From the NCBI GenBank assembly GCA_027622715.1, contig JAQBYN010000006.1:53424-117423 (forward strand): DNA of 64,000 nucleotides. The letters run 5' to 3'. The stretch is from Pseudomonadota bacterium. Lineage in GTDB: Bacteria; Pseudomonadota; Alphaproteobacteria; SHVP01. Shown here piece by piece: positions 54,975 through 63,932 of this stretch. Under the pieces are notes generated by a model. It worked only from the letters and a program-made list of their open reading frames with translations. It was not told the DNA's origin and did not search any database. Both the position numbers and the translations under genes were made by a program. The number at the start of each line of letters is the position of its first letter. Within the stretch, counting starts at the first letter, position 1.

Positions 54975-55622
54975 CTAGTTGCGGTCTGGGTCGGTATTGC
55001 GAAATGGATTGGGGTCGACAAAGCGGAAAAGCGCGTTGTCCAGCGCCAAGTTCGTTCGGATTTCCGACAGGGCGACTGTAGTTTTTTTCCCCTGGGCATC
55101 AACCACACGCCATTGCCGCAACGTCAGCGGGGCGTCACTGAAGACCAGTGTGACTTCGCCTTCTCCAGGGTTGTCGGGATCGACAATCGCGACGCTAATC
55201 ACGCCGGGATCGCGCTGGATACCCGTGACTTCGATATCCTTATGTGTGAACGAAAATTGATCGGCCACCAGAAAAGCCAGCGGCGTTGCCGAAAGCGGCA
55301 GATAGGTGACTTGATCAAGTTCGGCGTCGAAGAAAACCAGCGTACGACCGGTCGCGACGATCAAGATCGGCGAAGGCGGCGTGTATTCGAACCGCAACTG
55401 ACCGGGCCTGCGCAAATAAAGATCGCCAGCGACCACCCCGCCAGCTTCGTCGAATTGCACGAAACGCGCGTGCATCGAACGAATGTCGTTCAGATACGTT
55501 TCGATCTTGTCCAGCGCTTCGCGCTGCGCCGGCGTGGGCACGACCTCGGCGGCCGTAACACCCGCCGAGAGGCACAATATTAGGAGCGCCGGGGCGAGCC
55601 AGCGGAAGGGGCGTTTGGCCAT
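54975..55622 (-). CDS. lolA: Outer-membrane lipoprotein carrier protein LolA
   Basis: A 215-residue periplasmic chaperone that carries lipoproteins to the outer membrane. The signal peptide is PFRWLAPALLILCLSAGVTAA, then TYLNDIRSMHARFVQFDEAGGVVAGDLYLRRPGQLRFEY, LVFFDAELDQVTYLPLSATPLAFLVAD and LRQWRVVDAQGKKTTVALSEI follow the family. It starts four bases after ftsK, the usual alphaproteobacterial pairing, and precedes the amidotransferase gene after about 100 bases. Confidence 0.94.
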   Translation of the reverse strand: MAKRPFRWLAPALLILCLSAGVTAAEVVPTPAQREALDKIETYLNDIRSMHARFVQFDEAGGVVAGDLYLRRPGQLRFEYTPPSPILIVATGRTLVFFDAELDQVTYLPLSATPLAFLVADQFSFTHKDIEVTGIQRDPGVISVAIVDPDNPGEGEVTLVFSDAPLTLRQWRVVDAQGKKTTVALSEIRTNLALDNALFRFVDPNPFRNTDPDRN

Positions 55623-55625
55623 GCC

Positions 55626-58055
55626 CTATTGTTCTTCGCGCGGGATGACCCGTGCAAGGACTTCGCGTTTCCCGACGTGATTGGCCTGACCGACGACGCC
55701 CTCTGCCTCCATGCGTTCGATGATCCGCGCCGCCCGGTTGTAGCCGATCTGGAGATGTCGCTGGACGAAGCTGGTCGAGGCTTTGCCTTCGCGGCAAATT
55801 AGGTCGACGGCGCGATCGTACATTTCGTCTTCTTTGGCGTTGCCGCCGCCGAGGCCTGGCGTTGGCGCGGCGTCCGGTTCTTCTGTGATCGATTCGATAT
55901 ACGACGGCGTGGCTTGTCCGCGCAGATGATTGACTACTTTTTCCACTTCGCCGTCGGTGACAAACGGCCCGTGAACCCGGCTGATCTTGCCGCCGGCCAG
56001 CATGTATAACATGTCGCCCGAACCCAGCAGGGTTTCCGCGCCGGGCTCGCCTAGAATTGTCCGGCTGTCGATCTTCGAGGTGACTTGGAAACTGATGCGG
56101 GTCGGAAAGTTGGCCTTGATGGTGCCGGTGATGACGTCAACCGATGGGCGTTGTGTGGCCATGATCAAATGAATGCCCGCGGCACGCGCCATTTGCGCCA
56201 GACGTTGAACCGAGGCCTCGATGTCTTTGCCGGCGATCAGCATCAGGTCCGCCATCTCATCGACAATGACCACGATAAACGGCATCGGTTCCAGGTCGAG
56301 CGGCTGTTCTTCGAACATCGGCTCGCCGGTATCGGGGTCAAAACCGGTCTGTACGGTTCGGTTAAGGTTCTCGCCCTTCTTTTTGGCGTCCGCGAGGCGC
56401 TGGTTGTAACCGGCAATATTGCGCACGCCGAGGTGCGACATGATGCGGTAGCGCTGTTCCATTTCGCGTACCGCCCATTTAAGCGCGACCACCGCCTTGC
56501 CCGGTTCTGTGACAACGGGTGCAAGCAAATGCGGGATGTCGTCGTAGACCGACAGCTCGAGCATTTTGGGGTCGATCATGATCATCCGGCATTGCTCGGG
56601 CTTAAGCCGGTAGAGCAATGACAGGATCATGGAATTGATCGCCACCGACTTGCCCGACCCGGTGGTCCCGGCGACCAGCAGGTGGGGCATACGCGCGAGG
56701 TCGGCGAATACCGGGTCGCCGCTAATGTCTTTGCCCAGCGCGAGCGTGAGTGACGGGGCCTTGTCGTCGTATTCGTCGCTGGCTAGGAGCTCGCGCAAAT
56801 AGACCGTTTCCCGCCGCGCATTGGGTAGTTCGATCCCGATGGCGTTGTGGCCTGGAATGGTTGCGACACGTGCCGATATCGCACTCATCGAGCGTGCAAT
56901 GTCGTCGGCGAGGCCGATGACCCGCGATGCCTTGGTGCCGCGCGCGGGCTCTAGTTCGTACAGCGTGACGACCGGGCCGGGATGAACCTTTGTGATCTCG
57001 CCCCGGACGCCGAAGTCTTCCAGTACACCCTCGAGCATCCGGGCGTTTTGCTCGAGCGCGTCTTCGCTGACCGCGGTGCGGACCACTTTCGATTCGGTCA
57101 ACAAACTGAGCGGCGGGAGGGTTACTTCGTTCGCGCCTCCAAGGTCGAGCGTCGCTTGCGCCTCTGCGGTGGCGCGCCGGCTCTTGCGCAGACGCGGCAC
57201 CGACTTGGCGACACGCGCCGACGGGGTGTCGATGTCGGGGTCGGGGCGCTCCGGTGTCCGCAGTAGGGTTTTGACCGCGGCGTCTTCCTCGGGCCGAGCC
57301 TGGGTCTCATCTTCGGTTTGCTGGAGTAGTGCGGGTTCGGCCCGGCCGCCGTGCAGAACCGGTTCCCGGCGCTCTTGGCGTGGCCGGAATGGTCGGGCGG
57401 CACGCGCGGCTTTCACGCGGTTGATCCCCCATAGACCGATCCGAACAAACAACATGCCGAACCACGTCAGTCGGCCCAGCATTGCGCGCCACTCGCGCGG
57501 CGACAGCCCGAGGGCGAATAGCGCGAACGGCAGCGCAACGACGGCCAGGATCAGCGTGGCGAGCCAATCGCCGGACCCGACGCCGATCATCGCGACCGCG
57601 TCCATCAGCCAGCCCTGAACGAGCAGCCCGACAACGCCACCGACACCGGCTGCGACACCCCATTGCATGATCGGGGTCAGTCCGCTGGCGGCACCGGCGG
57701 CGAGGACCGCCCCGACCGGCAGTACAGCGATGTGCATCCAGCCAAATGGGAGTCCTCTGTGGCTGGTCAAGCGCCATGCCCAGGCGGCCAACGTCAGCAC
57801 GACAAGCACCGACGCGGCCCCAACGAACTGCAGGCTTAGATCGGCGAGGTGTGCCCCGATGGGCCCCAGGATGTTGCGCGTCGCGGCGGACGAGACATTG
57901 TTAAAGCTGGGATCTTGAGGCGAGAACGTGACCAACGCCGCGGCGAACAGCCCGGCCGCACCAAACAGGGTCAATCCGCCCAATTCAATCAGGCGGCGGC
58001 GGAAAAACGCCGTCGCGCCGGCGGGCAAGAAGGTCGTGCTTGAGGAGATTGTCAT
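55626..58055 (-). CDS. ftsK: DNA translocase FtsK
   Basis: An 809-residue septum-located DNA pump for chromosome dimer resolution and terminal segregation. About four membrane helices lie in the first 190 residues, then a variable linker, then the motor: VAGTTGSGKSVAINSMILSLL (Walker A), PFIVVIVDEMADLMLIAGKDIE (Walker B), HLIMATQRPSVDVITGTIK. The C-terminal gamma winged-helix (TSFVQRHLQIGYNRAARIIERMEAEGVVG) reads polar DNA sequences. It overlaps the aminotransferase gene by four bases and lolA starts four bases after it. Confidence 0.97.
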   Translation of the reverse strand: MTISSSTTFLPAGATAFFRRRLIELGGLTLFGAAGLFAAALVTFSPQDPSFNNVSSAATRNILGPIGAHLADLSLQFVGAASVLVVLTLAAWAWRLTSHRGLPFGWMHIAVLPVGAVLAAGAASGLTPIMQWGVAAGVGGVVGLLVQGWLMDAVAMIGVGSGDWLATLILAVVALPFALFALGLSPREWRAMLGRLTWFGMLFVRIGLWGINRVKAARAARPFRPRQERREPVLHGGRAEPALLQQTEDETQARPEEDAAVKTLLRTPERPDPDIDTPSARVAKSVPRLRKSRRATAEAQATLDLGGANEVTLPPLSLLTESKVVRTAVSEDALEQNARMLEGVLEDFGVRGEITKVHPGPVVTLYELEPARGTKASRVIGLADDIARSMSAISARVATIPGHNAIGIELPNARRETVYLRELLASDEYDDKAPSLTLALGKDISGDPVFADLARMPHLLVAGTTGSGKSVAINSMILSLLYRLKPEQCRMIMIDPKMLELSVYDDIPHLLAPVVTEPGKAVVALKWAVREMEQRYRIMSHLGVRNIAGYNQRLADAKKKGENLNRTVQTGFDPDTGEPMFEEQPLDLEPMPFIVVIVDEMADLMLIAGKDIEASVQRLAQMARAAGIHLIMATQRPSVDVITGTIKANFPTRISFQVTSKIDSRTILGEPGAETLLGSGDMLYMLAGGKISRVHGPFVTDGEVEKVVNHLRGQATPSYIESITEEPDAAPTPGLGGGNAKEDEMYDRAVDLICREGKASTSFVQRHLQIGYNRAARIIERMEAEGVVGQANHVGKREVLARVIPREEQ

Positions 58056-59239
58056 GATGGCAACACACTGCTTAATCGGGTTAGGGCCTCTTCGGTCGTC
58101 GCGTCGTCGTGTACCAGCGCAAGTCGGATATAGGGCGCGCCGGGGTTCGATTCACCGGCGACGTCACGGGCGACATACCCGCCGGGCAGGACTTTGAGTC
58201 CCGCCTCGCGCCACAAGGTCGATGTGGCCGATTCGCCGTCGCCGACCTCCAGCCACAAAAAGAACCCGCCGGCGGGGCGGTAGAAACCAAACCGGTTGCC
58301 GATGATGCGTTCGGCGGTGTCGAATTTGCGCGCGTAGCGTGCGCGGTTTTCGACGACGTGCGTTTCATCGCGCCACAGTGCGGCTGCCGCGGCCATGACC
58401 GGAATCGACGGCAGGGCGCCGCCGTAGCTGCGCAAGGTGCGCAGGCGCGCGATCAAGTCGGGATCGCCGGCGACGAAGCCGGATCGCAAACCCGGCACGC
58501 TCGAGCGTTTTGACAGCGAGTTGAAAACGAAAACGTTGGCCAAGCTGCCGGTTGCGGCGGCGGCTTCGAGAATCCCGGGCGGCGGGTCGACCGCGAATAT
58601 TTCCGAATAGCATTCGTCCGACAGCACTACGAAATCATGGCGGCGCGCCAAGTCGATCAACCGATCGAGGTAGGCGCGGTCAGCCACGGTGCCTTGTGGA
58701 TTGGCGGGCGAGCAAATGTAAAAAGCGGCGGTGCGGTTAAGCAGCGCAATGTCGAGCTTGTCGAGGTCTGGCATGAAGCCGTTGTCACGCGTCGCGGCGA
58801 GGTAGACCGGTTCCGCGCCAACCGCGACGGCTGCACCGGCATAGGCGTGATAGAACGGATTGGGAATGAGGACGGCGGGTTGTTGGCCCGCTTTGCGCCG
58901 CGGCACGATGATCTGAGGGGCAAAATATAGTCCCTCACGGGTGCCTGATAGGGGCACGATATGGTGCGTCCAGGTGATGAAGTCCACTGGCAGGGCGTAG
59001 CGGGCGGTCAACCAATCGGCAACGGCACGGAGAAATTCCTCGCTACCGCGCAGCGGCGGATAGGCGCCGTAATCGCCGCGGTGGTCGTCCAGAACCTCAC
59101 CGACCCAATTGGGATAGGGATGCTGCGGCTCGCCGAGCGACATGACGATCGGCGGCTGGCCCGGTTTGATCCCGTCGATAAGCCGGTTGAGGCGCTCGAA
59201 GGGGCTCTCACCGAGATCATCGAAGCGCGGGTTTATCAT
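58052..59239 (-). CDS. Class I/II aminotransferase (succinyldiaminopimelate aminotransferase-like)
   Basis: A 395-residue PLP enzyme. VMSLGEPQHPYPNWV, YGAYPPLRGSEEFLRAV, LIPNPFYHAYAGAAVAVGAEPVYL, YICSPANPQGTVADRAYL, then the PLP lysine segment VFVFNSLSKRSSVPGLRSGFVAG all match the DapC-type group. It may form or use N-succinyl-LL-2,6-diaminopimelate in lysine/peptidoglycan synthesis; closely related aminotransferases have other substrates. It is the first gene of the ftsK-lolA set; a divergent ubiH-like gene starts 128 bases away. Confidence 0.9.
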   Translation of the reverse strand: MINPRFDDLGESPFERLNRLIDGIKPGQPPIVMSLGEPQHPYPNWVGEVLDDHRGDYGAYPPLRGSEEFLRAVADWLTARYALPVDFITWTHHIVPLSGTREGLYFAPQIIVPRRKAGQQPAVLIPNPFYHAYAGAAVAVGAEPVYLAATRDNGFMPDLDKLDIALLNRTAAFYICSPANPQGTVADRAYLDRLIDLARRHDFVVLSDECYSEIFAVDPPPGILEAAAATGSLANVFVFNSLSKRSSVPGLRSGFVAGDPDLIARLRTLRSYGGALPSIPVMAAAAALWRDETHVVENRARYARKFDTAERIIGNRFGFYRPAGGFFLWLEVGDGESATSTLWREAGLKVLPGGYVARDVAGESNPGAPYIRLALVHDDATTEEALTRLSSVLPS

Positions 59240-59366
59240 CGTACCTCTATCTTAAGAATCGTTCGTAACATATACAAATAAAAAGATAAATTGCTGGCTA
59301 AACGCGCGCGGACGGGGTGCGGCGCCGGCCATTTCGCGGGCCCTGGCCACAGGGTAGGATCGCGCC

Positions 59367-60596
59367 ATGACCAATTCTTTAAACACTGCGCGGCACTGCG
59401 ACGTTTTAGTCGTTGGCGGTGGCATGGTCGGTTCCGCGCTGGCGCCGATCTTGGCCGCGGCCGGTCTCGACGTGGTTCTGGTCGACCGCGAGGACCCTGC
59501 CGTTCTAACCAGCGCGCCATTCGACGGTCGCGCATCGGCGATCGCCTTTGCCTCGCAGCGTCTCATGACGACGACGGGTTTGTGGGACGGCATGGCGGCG
59601 CACGCCGAACCAATCCTAGAAATCCGGGTTTCCGAGGGTGGGTCGCCGTTCTTTCTGCACTTCGATCACGCCGACCTCGGCACGGCCCCGCTCGGCCACA
59701 TGCTCGAAAACCGACATATCCGCCAGGCATTGTTCGCCGCGACCCAGCGGACGCCCGGCGTCGAGATCAAGGCCAACGTCGCGGTCACAATCGTCGATGG
59801 CGGCGGCGCGCGGGCGCTGGCGACCCTGTCCGATGGTCAGACCATTTCGGCCGCGCTGGTCGTGGCGGCGGACGGCGTGCGCTCAGCGTTACGCGAGTCA
59901 GCGGGCATTCGCACGACGCGGTGGAACTACGGTCAGACCGCGATCATCGCCACGGTCGACCATGAGCGCCCCCACCGCGGTATTGCCCATGAACATTTTT
60001 TGCCGGCCGGTCCCTTTGCCATCCTGCCGTTGCAGGGCAATCGGTCCTCGTTGGTGTGGACCGAACCGACCGCCGATGCGGCGCGCATCATGCGCCTCGA
60101 GGCCGGTGCCTTTGACCGTGAGCTGCAGCGACGGTACGGCGATTTCATGGGCCGGGTAGGCGCGGTCGGGCGGCGCTGGGCCTATCCGTTGAGCGTGTCG
60201 ATGGCGCACCGCTACGTCGCGCCGCGATTGGCCCTGGTTGGCGACTCAGCGCACGGCTTGCACCCGCTCGCGGGCCAAAACCTCAACCTCGGTTACCGTG
60301 ACGTGGCGGCCTTGGCCGAGGTGATCATCGATGCCGCGCGGTTGGGGCTAGACATCGGTCAGGCGGACGTGTTGCGGCGCTACGAATCGTGGCGGCGGTT
60401 CGACAATCTGACGCTACTGGCGGTGACCGACGGGTTGAACCGGTTGTTTTCCAACAACGTCACGCCGGTCAAATTGGTGCGTGGGTTGGGCCTCGCGGCA
60501 GTCGACCGGTTGCCCGGCATCAAGAAGTTTTTCATGGCGCATGCCCGCGGCACCGTCGGCGGCAAACCCAGGCTCCTCGAGGGGCGGGCGCTTTAG
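59367..60596 (+). CDS. FAD-dependent ubiquinone-biosynthesis hydroxylase (UbiH/UbiF/COQ6 family)
   Basis: A 409-residue aromatic-ring hydroxylase. DVLVVGGGMVGSALAPILAAAGLDVVLVDRE is the FAD-binding start, VVAADGVRSALRESAGI the DG motif, and GDSAHGLHPLAGQNLNLGYRDVAAL the second FAD motif, as in all UbiH-type enzymes. It hydroxylates the ubiquinone ring at one position; which (C5, C6 or C1) cannot be told from sequence, so no letter is given. AGGAT precedes the ATG. It converges with the DUF971 gene, overlapping by four bases. Confidence 0.94.
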   Translation: MTNSLNTARHCDVLVVGGGMVGSALAPILAAAGLDVVLVDREDPAVLTSAPFDGRASAIAFASQRLMTTTGLWDGMAAHAEPILEIRVSEGGSPFFLHFDHADLGTAPLGHMLENRHIRQALFAATQRTPGVEIKANVAVTIVDGGGARALATLSDGQTISAALVVAADGVRSALRESAGIRTTRWNYGQTAIIATVDHERPHRGIAHEHFLPAGPFAILPLQGNRSSLVWTEPTADAARIMRLEAGAFDRELQRRYGDFMGRVGAVGRRWAYPLSVSMAHRYVAPRLALVGDSAHGLHPLAGQNLNLGYRDVAALAEVIIDAARLGLDIGQADVLRRYESWRRFDNLTLLAVTDGLNRLFSNNVTPVKLVRGLGLAAVDRLPGIKKFFMAHARGTVGGKPRLLEGRAL

Positions 60597-60967
60597 CCCA
60601 ACTCGCGCGACAGGTTTTTCTCGGCCATTTGGTCGAGGTAGCGTTCCCAGCGGTCGTCATACTCGTGGCCTAATTGGTAGAGGTAGGACCACGTGTAGAT
60701 CCCAGTGTCATGACCGTCATTGAATGTCAGGCGGACCGCGTAGTGACCGACGGACTCGACATTGTCGATACCGACATAGCGTTTGCCGGGCACCAGCTTT
60801 TTTTGATCCGGGGCATGGCCTTGCACTTCGGCAGAGGGACTTTCGACACGGAGATATTCGGCGTCAAAGGTAAATGCCTCGCCGTTGGCGAAAGAGACCG
60901 TGAGGGTCTTGTCGGCCTTACGCAGCTTGATTTCGCTCGGCCGCGGCGGCTTATTTTCCGTTGTCAT
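60593..60967 (-). CDS. DUF971 / gamma-butyrobetaine hydroxylase-like N-terminal domain protein
   Basis: A 124-residue protein with the GBBH-like N-terminal fold: [40 protein letters not shown], then [31 protein letters not shown]. In eukaryotic carnitine enzymes this domain precedes a dioxygenase; alone it is a small iron-sulfur-assembly-related or unknown protein. It is co-transcribed with Trm112, overlapping by 17 bases, and follows the LON and thioredoxin genes. Confidence 0.9.
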   Translation of the reverse strand: MTTENKPPRPSEIKLRKADKTLTVSFANGEAFTFDAEYLRVESPSAEVQGHAPDQKKLVPGKRYVGIDNVESVGHYAVRLTFNDGHDTGIYTWSYLYQLGHEYDDRWERYLDQMAEKNLSRELG

Positions 60968-61148
60968 CGTCCAGGCGCCGCGCTTCGTCGACCAACATAA
61001 TCGGAATGCCGTCGCGGATTGGGTAGGCCAATCGCGCGGCGTCGCTGATCAGTTCTTGCTGTTCCCGGTCATAACGCAAGGGTTGTTTGGTCATTGGGCA
61101 TACCAGGATTTCGAGCAACCTGGGATCGACCTCGGGGGTGCCGGTCAT
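60951..61148 (-). CDS. Trm112 family protein
   Basis: A 65-residue protein, the typical bacterial length: [18 protein letters not shown] at the start, then [21 protein letters not shown]. The pattern CPxTK is near-canonical but the second zinc pair of the eukaryotic protein is missing, as usual for bacterial homologues. It may act as a partner or activator of a methyltransferase. It lies between the LON gene (nine bases) and DUF971 (overlap) in the same operon. Confidence 0.92.
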   Translation of the reverse strand: MTGTPEVDPRLLEILVCPMTKQPLRYDREQQELISDAARLAYPIRDGIPIMLVDEARRLDDDNGK

Positions 61149-61157
61149 CGCCGTCTC

Positions 61158-61832
61158 CTATTGCAGCTTACGGTCTTCGTCATCGCCGGTATCGGCGACC
61201 GACATTTGTACCAGGGCACTGATGAGCCGAGCGCGATCAGCCGGGGTCTGCGCCTCAAGGATGGCTTGTTTCTCGCTCGGTTCGAACGGGCAGGTCATGG
61301 CGAGCGAGCGAATAAGCGGCGCGTCGTCGACTTTGTCGAGGGCGGACCAATCAATGTTCACGTCGAACTGGCTCAAGAAGGATTTGAGCGATGGCATGAA
61401 GGTCGCGCGGTCGATTAAGCCGGTCACGTCGTCGCGGTCTTCTGCCATGTCATCGGCAAAGCGGGCGTAGTCCACCTCGACGCGGCGATAGAGCGTTTCG
61501 CTCGTCAGTTCGCGGGCGATGTCGAACCGGCACACCCCGGTGAGGGTGATGTAGTAGCGGCTGTCTTCGGATTCTCGGAACGCGACAACGCGACCCAGGC
61601 AGCCGGTGCGGTAAAGCGTCGGCGCCCACTCGCTGTGGTTGGGGTCGCGGGGCTGCATGATGCCGATCATGCGGTCGGCGGCGACGGCGTCGCGCGCCAA
61701 GTCGCGGTAGCGTTCTTCGAACAAGTGCAGCGGCAACTGACCGCCGGGCAGCAGCAAAATCCCAGGAAGAACGAAAACGGGTATGGACGGCGGTAGTTTG
61801 TCGAAGGCCGGTGTCCCGACGAAATGGGTCAT
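61158..61832 (-). CDS. LON-peptidase substrate-binding domain protein
   Basis: A 224-residue protein with the N-terminal domain of Lon protease and no ATPase or protease part. IPVFVLPGILLLPGGQLPLHLFEERYRDLARDAVAADRMIGIMQPRD and GCLGRVVAFRESEDSRYYITLTGVCRFDI are typical. The C-terminus is helical (LKSFLSQFDVNIDWSALDKV...). It probably binds proteins or recruits substrates; the function is unknown. It overlaps the thioredoxin gene by four bases and precedes Trm112. Confidence 0.92.
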   Translation of the reverse strand: MTHFVGTPAFDKLPPSIPVFVLPGILLLPGGQLPLHLFEERYRDLARDAVAADRMIGIMQPRDPNHSEWAPTLYRTGCLGRVVAFRESEDSRYYITLTGVCRFDIARELTSETLYRRVEVDYARFADDMAEDRDDVTGLIDRATFMPSLKSFLSQFDVNIDWSALDKVDDAPLIRSLAMTCPFEPSEKQAILEAQTPADRARLISALVQMSVADTGDDEDRKLQ

Positions 61833-62734
61833 GAAAACAGGAGCGCCGATAGCCGTCGTCGGCCGCTCTTGGTTGCGTCGTGCACTGGCCCCAGCGCTTC
61901 AAAAATTTTCAGAAGCTGGTCTTTCGCGGCGCCGTCGTTCCACTGGGCACCCTTCTTCATGATCTCCAGCAGCTGGTCGATGGCGCCCTCGCTATCGCCG
62001 TTGCCGATCAGCGCAGTGGCGAGATCGAAGCGCGCTTGGTGGTCTCCCGGGTTGGCCTCGACTTGGGCGCGCAATTCGGTTGGGTCCCCGGCCACGCTGG
62101 CTTGATCGGCCAAGGCGAGTGCCGAGCGCGCCGCGGCGATCGCGGCATGGTCCTCGTGCTCTTTGGGCACCAGGGCCAAGGTTTGGCGGGCGTGGTCGAG
62201 ATCTTTGGCGAGGACATAGCAGCGCACCAGGCCGCCGATCGCGACCGGGTTGCCCGGTTCGGCCTGGAGTATCTGGCCATAAATATTGGCGGCTGCCGCG
62301 GTCTCGCCGTCGTCGAGCGCCGTTTGGGCAGCCTCGAGCGCCTCGTCCACGGGCGACGGACCAATGCCGCCGGCAAGCCGTTCGACAAACGCCTTGATCT
62401 GGCTTTCGGGTTGGGCGCCCACAAAGGCGTCGACCGGTTGGCCTTTATCGAACGCGAACACCGCCGGAATCGATTGAATACGCAGTTGCTGGGCGATCTC
62501 GGGGCTGTCGTCGATGTTGATCTTGACCAGTTTGACTTTGCCTTGGGCGGATTTGACGACCTTTTCGATCATCGGTCCGAGTTGTTTGCAGGGCCCGCAC
62601 CACGGCGCCCAGAAGTCGACAATGACCGGCACCTCTTGTGACGCGTCGATCACGTCAGCCATGAAATTCTGGCTGTTGCTGTCCTTGATGAGGTCCGGGG
62701 CCGGGGGGCCGCCGCCGATCAGTGTTTCAACCAT
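61829..62734 (-). CDS. Thioredoxin with C-terminal TPR region (CnoX/YbbN-like)
   Basis: A 301-residue protein. The N-terminal thioredoxin domain has VPVIVDFWAPWCGPCKQLGPMIEKV, with both active-site cysteines, so it is redox-competent, unlike E. coli YbbN. The C-terminal half has TPR-like helices (ALDDGETAAAANIYGQILQAEPGNPVAIGGLVRCY; ARFDLATALIGNGDSEGAIDQLLEIM). It probably works as a chaperone-linked thioredoxin. The start at 62734 gives MVETLIGGG; the upstream extension is unlike the family. It is followed by the LON gene with a four-base overlap. Confidence 0.93.
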   Translation of the reverse strand: MVETLIGGGPPAPDLIKDSNSQNFMADVIDASQEVPVIVDFWAPWCGPCKQLGPMIEKVVKSAQGKVKLVKINIDDSPEIAQQLRIQSIPAVFAFDKGQPVDAFVGAQPESQIKAFVERLAGGIGPSPVDEALEAAQTALDDGETAAAANIYGQILQAEPGNPVAIGGLVRCYVLAKDLDHARQTLALVPKEHEDHAAIAAARSALALADQASVAGDPTELRAQVEANPGDHQARFDLATALIGNGDSEGAIDQLLEIMKKGAQWNDGAAKDQLLKIFEALGPVHDATKSGRRRLSALLFS

Positions 62735-62830
62735 GCTTCGTCCGGGTTTTGGGTGTTCCAAGCGGGGCGGACGGGCCACCCCGCGTTGGCCTCAACATAA
62801 TCACTGACCTGGGCAATTGCCACCGGACGC

Positions 62831-63334
62831 TTAGATCAGGTCGGCGAAATCGAGAATCAGCGGATCGTGGCCGCAGGAGCGGATAAAGCGCACCAGATCG
62901 GCCGCCCCGATGGCCGTTGTCGCGGCGTTGGTCAGCGGGTGATAGTTGAGCAAGTCGTGCTCCAGCATTTCCTTGTCGAGCACGACCCGCACGCGCTGCG
63001 TGGTGTCGTTGATCAGCGCGAAAGGCGTGACCGAGCCCGGGACGACGCCCAGGACCTCAACCAGCAGGTCGGGATTGCCGAACGACAGCCGCGCCGAGCC
63101 GATATTCTTGGGCAAGACCTTGAGATCGACCCGGCGGTCCTCCAGGACGACCAACAGCCACAATTGGTCCTTCTTGTCCTTGAGAAAGAGCGATTTGCAG
63201 TGGCCGCCCGGCATCTGGCCGTGCACCAGGCGGCTTTCCTCGACGGTAAAGACGGGCGGATGGCGGTGGGTCGTATTTTCGATCCCAAGGTGTTGCATCC
63301 GGGCGAACAGGTCGCTCTCGCTGGCGTGGGGCAT
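62831..63334 (-). CDS. Prolyl-tRNA editing protein (ProX/YbaK-like deacylase)
   Basis: A 167-residue YbaK/ProXp-ala-type deacylase that clears mischarged Ala-tRNA-Pro. HRHPPVFTVEESRLVHGQMPGGHCKSLFLKDKK at the start is family-typical, then VDLKVLPKNIGSARLSF and VLGVVPGSVTPFALIND. It begins the minus-strand group with thioredoxin, LON, Trm112 and DUF971, starting about 97 bases before the thioredoxin gene. The tRNA-Gly gene lies divergent, 99 bases away. Confidence 0.91.
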   Translation of the reverse strand: MPHASESDLFARMQHLGIENTTHRHPPVFTVEESRLVHGQMPGGHCKSLFLKDKKDQLWLLVVLEDRRVDLKVLPKNIGSARLSFGNPDLLVEVLGVVPGSVTPFALINDTTQRVRVVLDKEMLEHDLLNYHPLTNAATTAIGAADLVRFIRSCGHDPLILDFADLI

Positions 63335-63433
63335 GGCCTATAACGATACCCGCACCGTCCGACCGTGCAAGTCCTGCGCGCTGCGCCGCTTCTTGCCAAA
63401 CCCGTGGGGCCGCGCTATTTGTCCACTCCTCAC

Positions 63434-63508
63434 GCGGGCGTAGCTCAGGGGTAGAGCGCAACCTTGCCAAGGTTGAAGTCGTGAGTTCGAATCTCATCGC
63501 CCGCTCCA
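63434..63508 (+). tRNA. tRNA-Gly (anticodon GCC)
   Basis: A complete cloverleaf including an encoded CCA. The acceptor stem GCGGGCG pairs with CGCCCGC (63434-63440, 63498-63504), the discriminator is T, the anticodon stem CAACC/GGTTG closes loop TTGCCAA with anticodon GCC at 63466-63468, and the T-arm loop is TTCGAAT. Intact. Confidence 0.97.
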
Positions 63509-63522
63509 ATTCTTCGACATGC

Positions 63523-63550
63523 GAAAGCCCGCGGAACACCGCGGGCTTTC
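63523..63550 (+). terminator. Terminator-like hairpin after tRNA-Gly
   Basis: A perfect 12-bp stem (63523-63534 with 63539-63550) around an AACA loop, beginning GAAAGCCCGCGG. The T run is short (three T inside the stem), so it may be a weak terminator or a processing site. It ends the tRNA-Gly transcript. Confidence 0.7.
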
Positions 63551-63805
63551 GTGATTCTAGGGATCGATTTATGACGGAACGAGGCGTGAACGAAAGCGGC
63601 CGAAAACCTCCGCGGTTACACGGCGGTTACAAGTCGGGGCCGAAGCGTCCCTCTCACCCGAGTCAGATTGATGTCGCGCAAGAGGGGCTAACGGTCTCGA
63701 AAACTGTTGTGCCCCTTGCGGGTATTGAGGTTCTCGCGGGATATGAGAGTGGCTTCCTGCAATGGGACGCTCATCCCTGACGCGAACAAATTTGCGACCC
63801 TTACC
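63551..63805. other. Stretch without a gene between the tRNA-Gly terminator and the tRNA-Arg relic
   Basis: About 255 bases with no coherent gene. Only the tRNA-Ser-like stretch around 63691-63733 and an outer 8-base inverted repeat (63644-63651 with 63764-63771) are noticeable. An open frame at 63481-63780 starts inside the tRNA and has no recognisable motif, so it is not called. It looks like decayed island or integration debris. Confidence 0.55.
63691..63733 (+). pseudogene. tRNA-Ser(CGA)-like relic (anticodon and variable arms)
   Basis: An anticodon stem ACGGT/ACTGT closes loop CTCGAAA, the tRNA-Ser(CGA) form, and is followed by a 5-bp variable-arm-like hairpin (63710-63724) and GAGGTTC. 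The T-arm does not close and acceptor pairing is absent in the right place, so it is a decayed or chance copy. It lies just before the tRNA-Arg fragment. Confidence 0.32.
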
Positions 63806-63850
63806 CTCCGAAGGCAGAGGTCACACGTTCGAATCGTGTCGGGTGCGCCA
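63806..63850 (+). pseudogene. 3' half of tRNA-Arg(CCG), probable attachment-site scar
   Basis: From the anticodon loop CTCCGAA (anticodon CCG at 63808-63810) it continues through GGCAG, the T-arm ACACG-TTCGAAT-CGTGT, and the acceptor 3' strand CGGGTGC-G-CCA, exactly as a tRNA would. The sequence before it does not pair as CTGCC or form a D-arm. A bare tRNA 3' half is what an integrase leaves as attL or attR. Confidence 0.7.
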
Positions 63851-63932
63851 CCTTTTCAAAGACTTAGGGCGTTCGCTGCCGGGATCCCTCGAGCCTAGCA
63901 AGCACATAGCTAGCAAAGGTCGCGGGCACACC

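Noticed and set aside
63481..63780. Open frame of 99 codons beginning in the tRNA-Gly gene
   Set aside because: It begins inside the tRNA, has no ribosome-binding site, and no motif; it lies in the decayed region.
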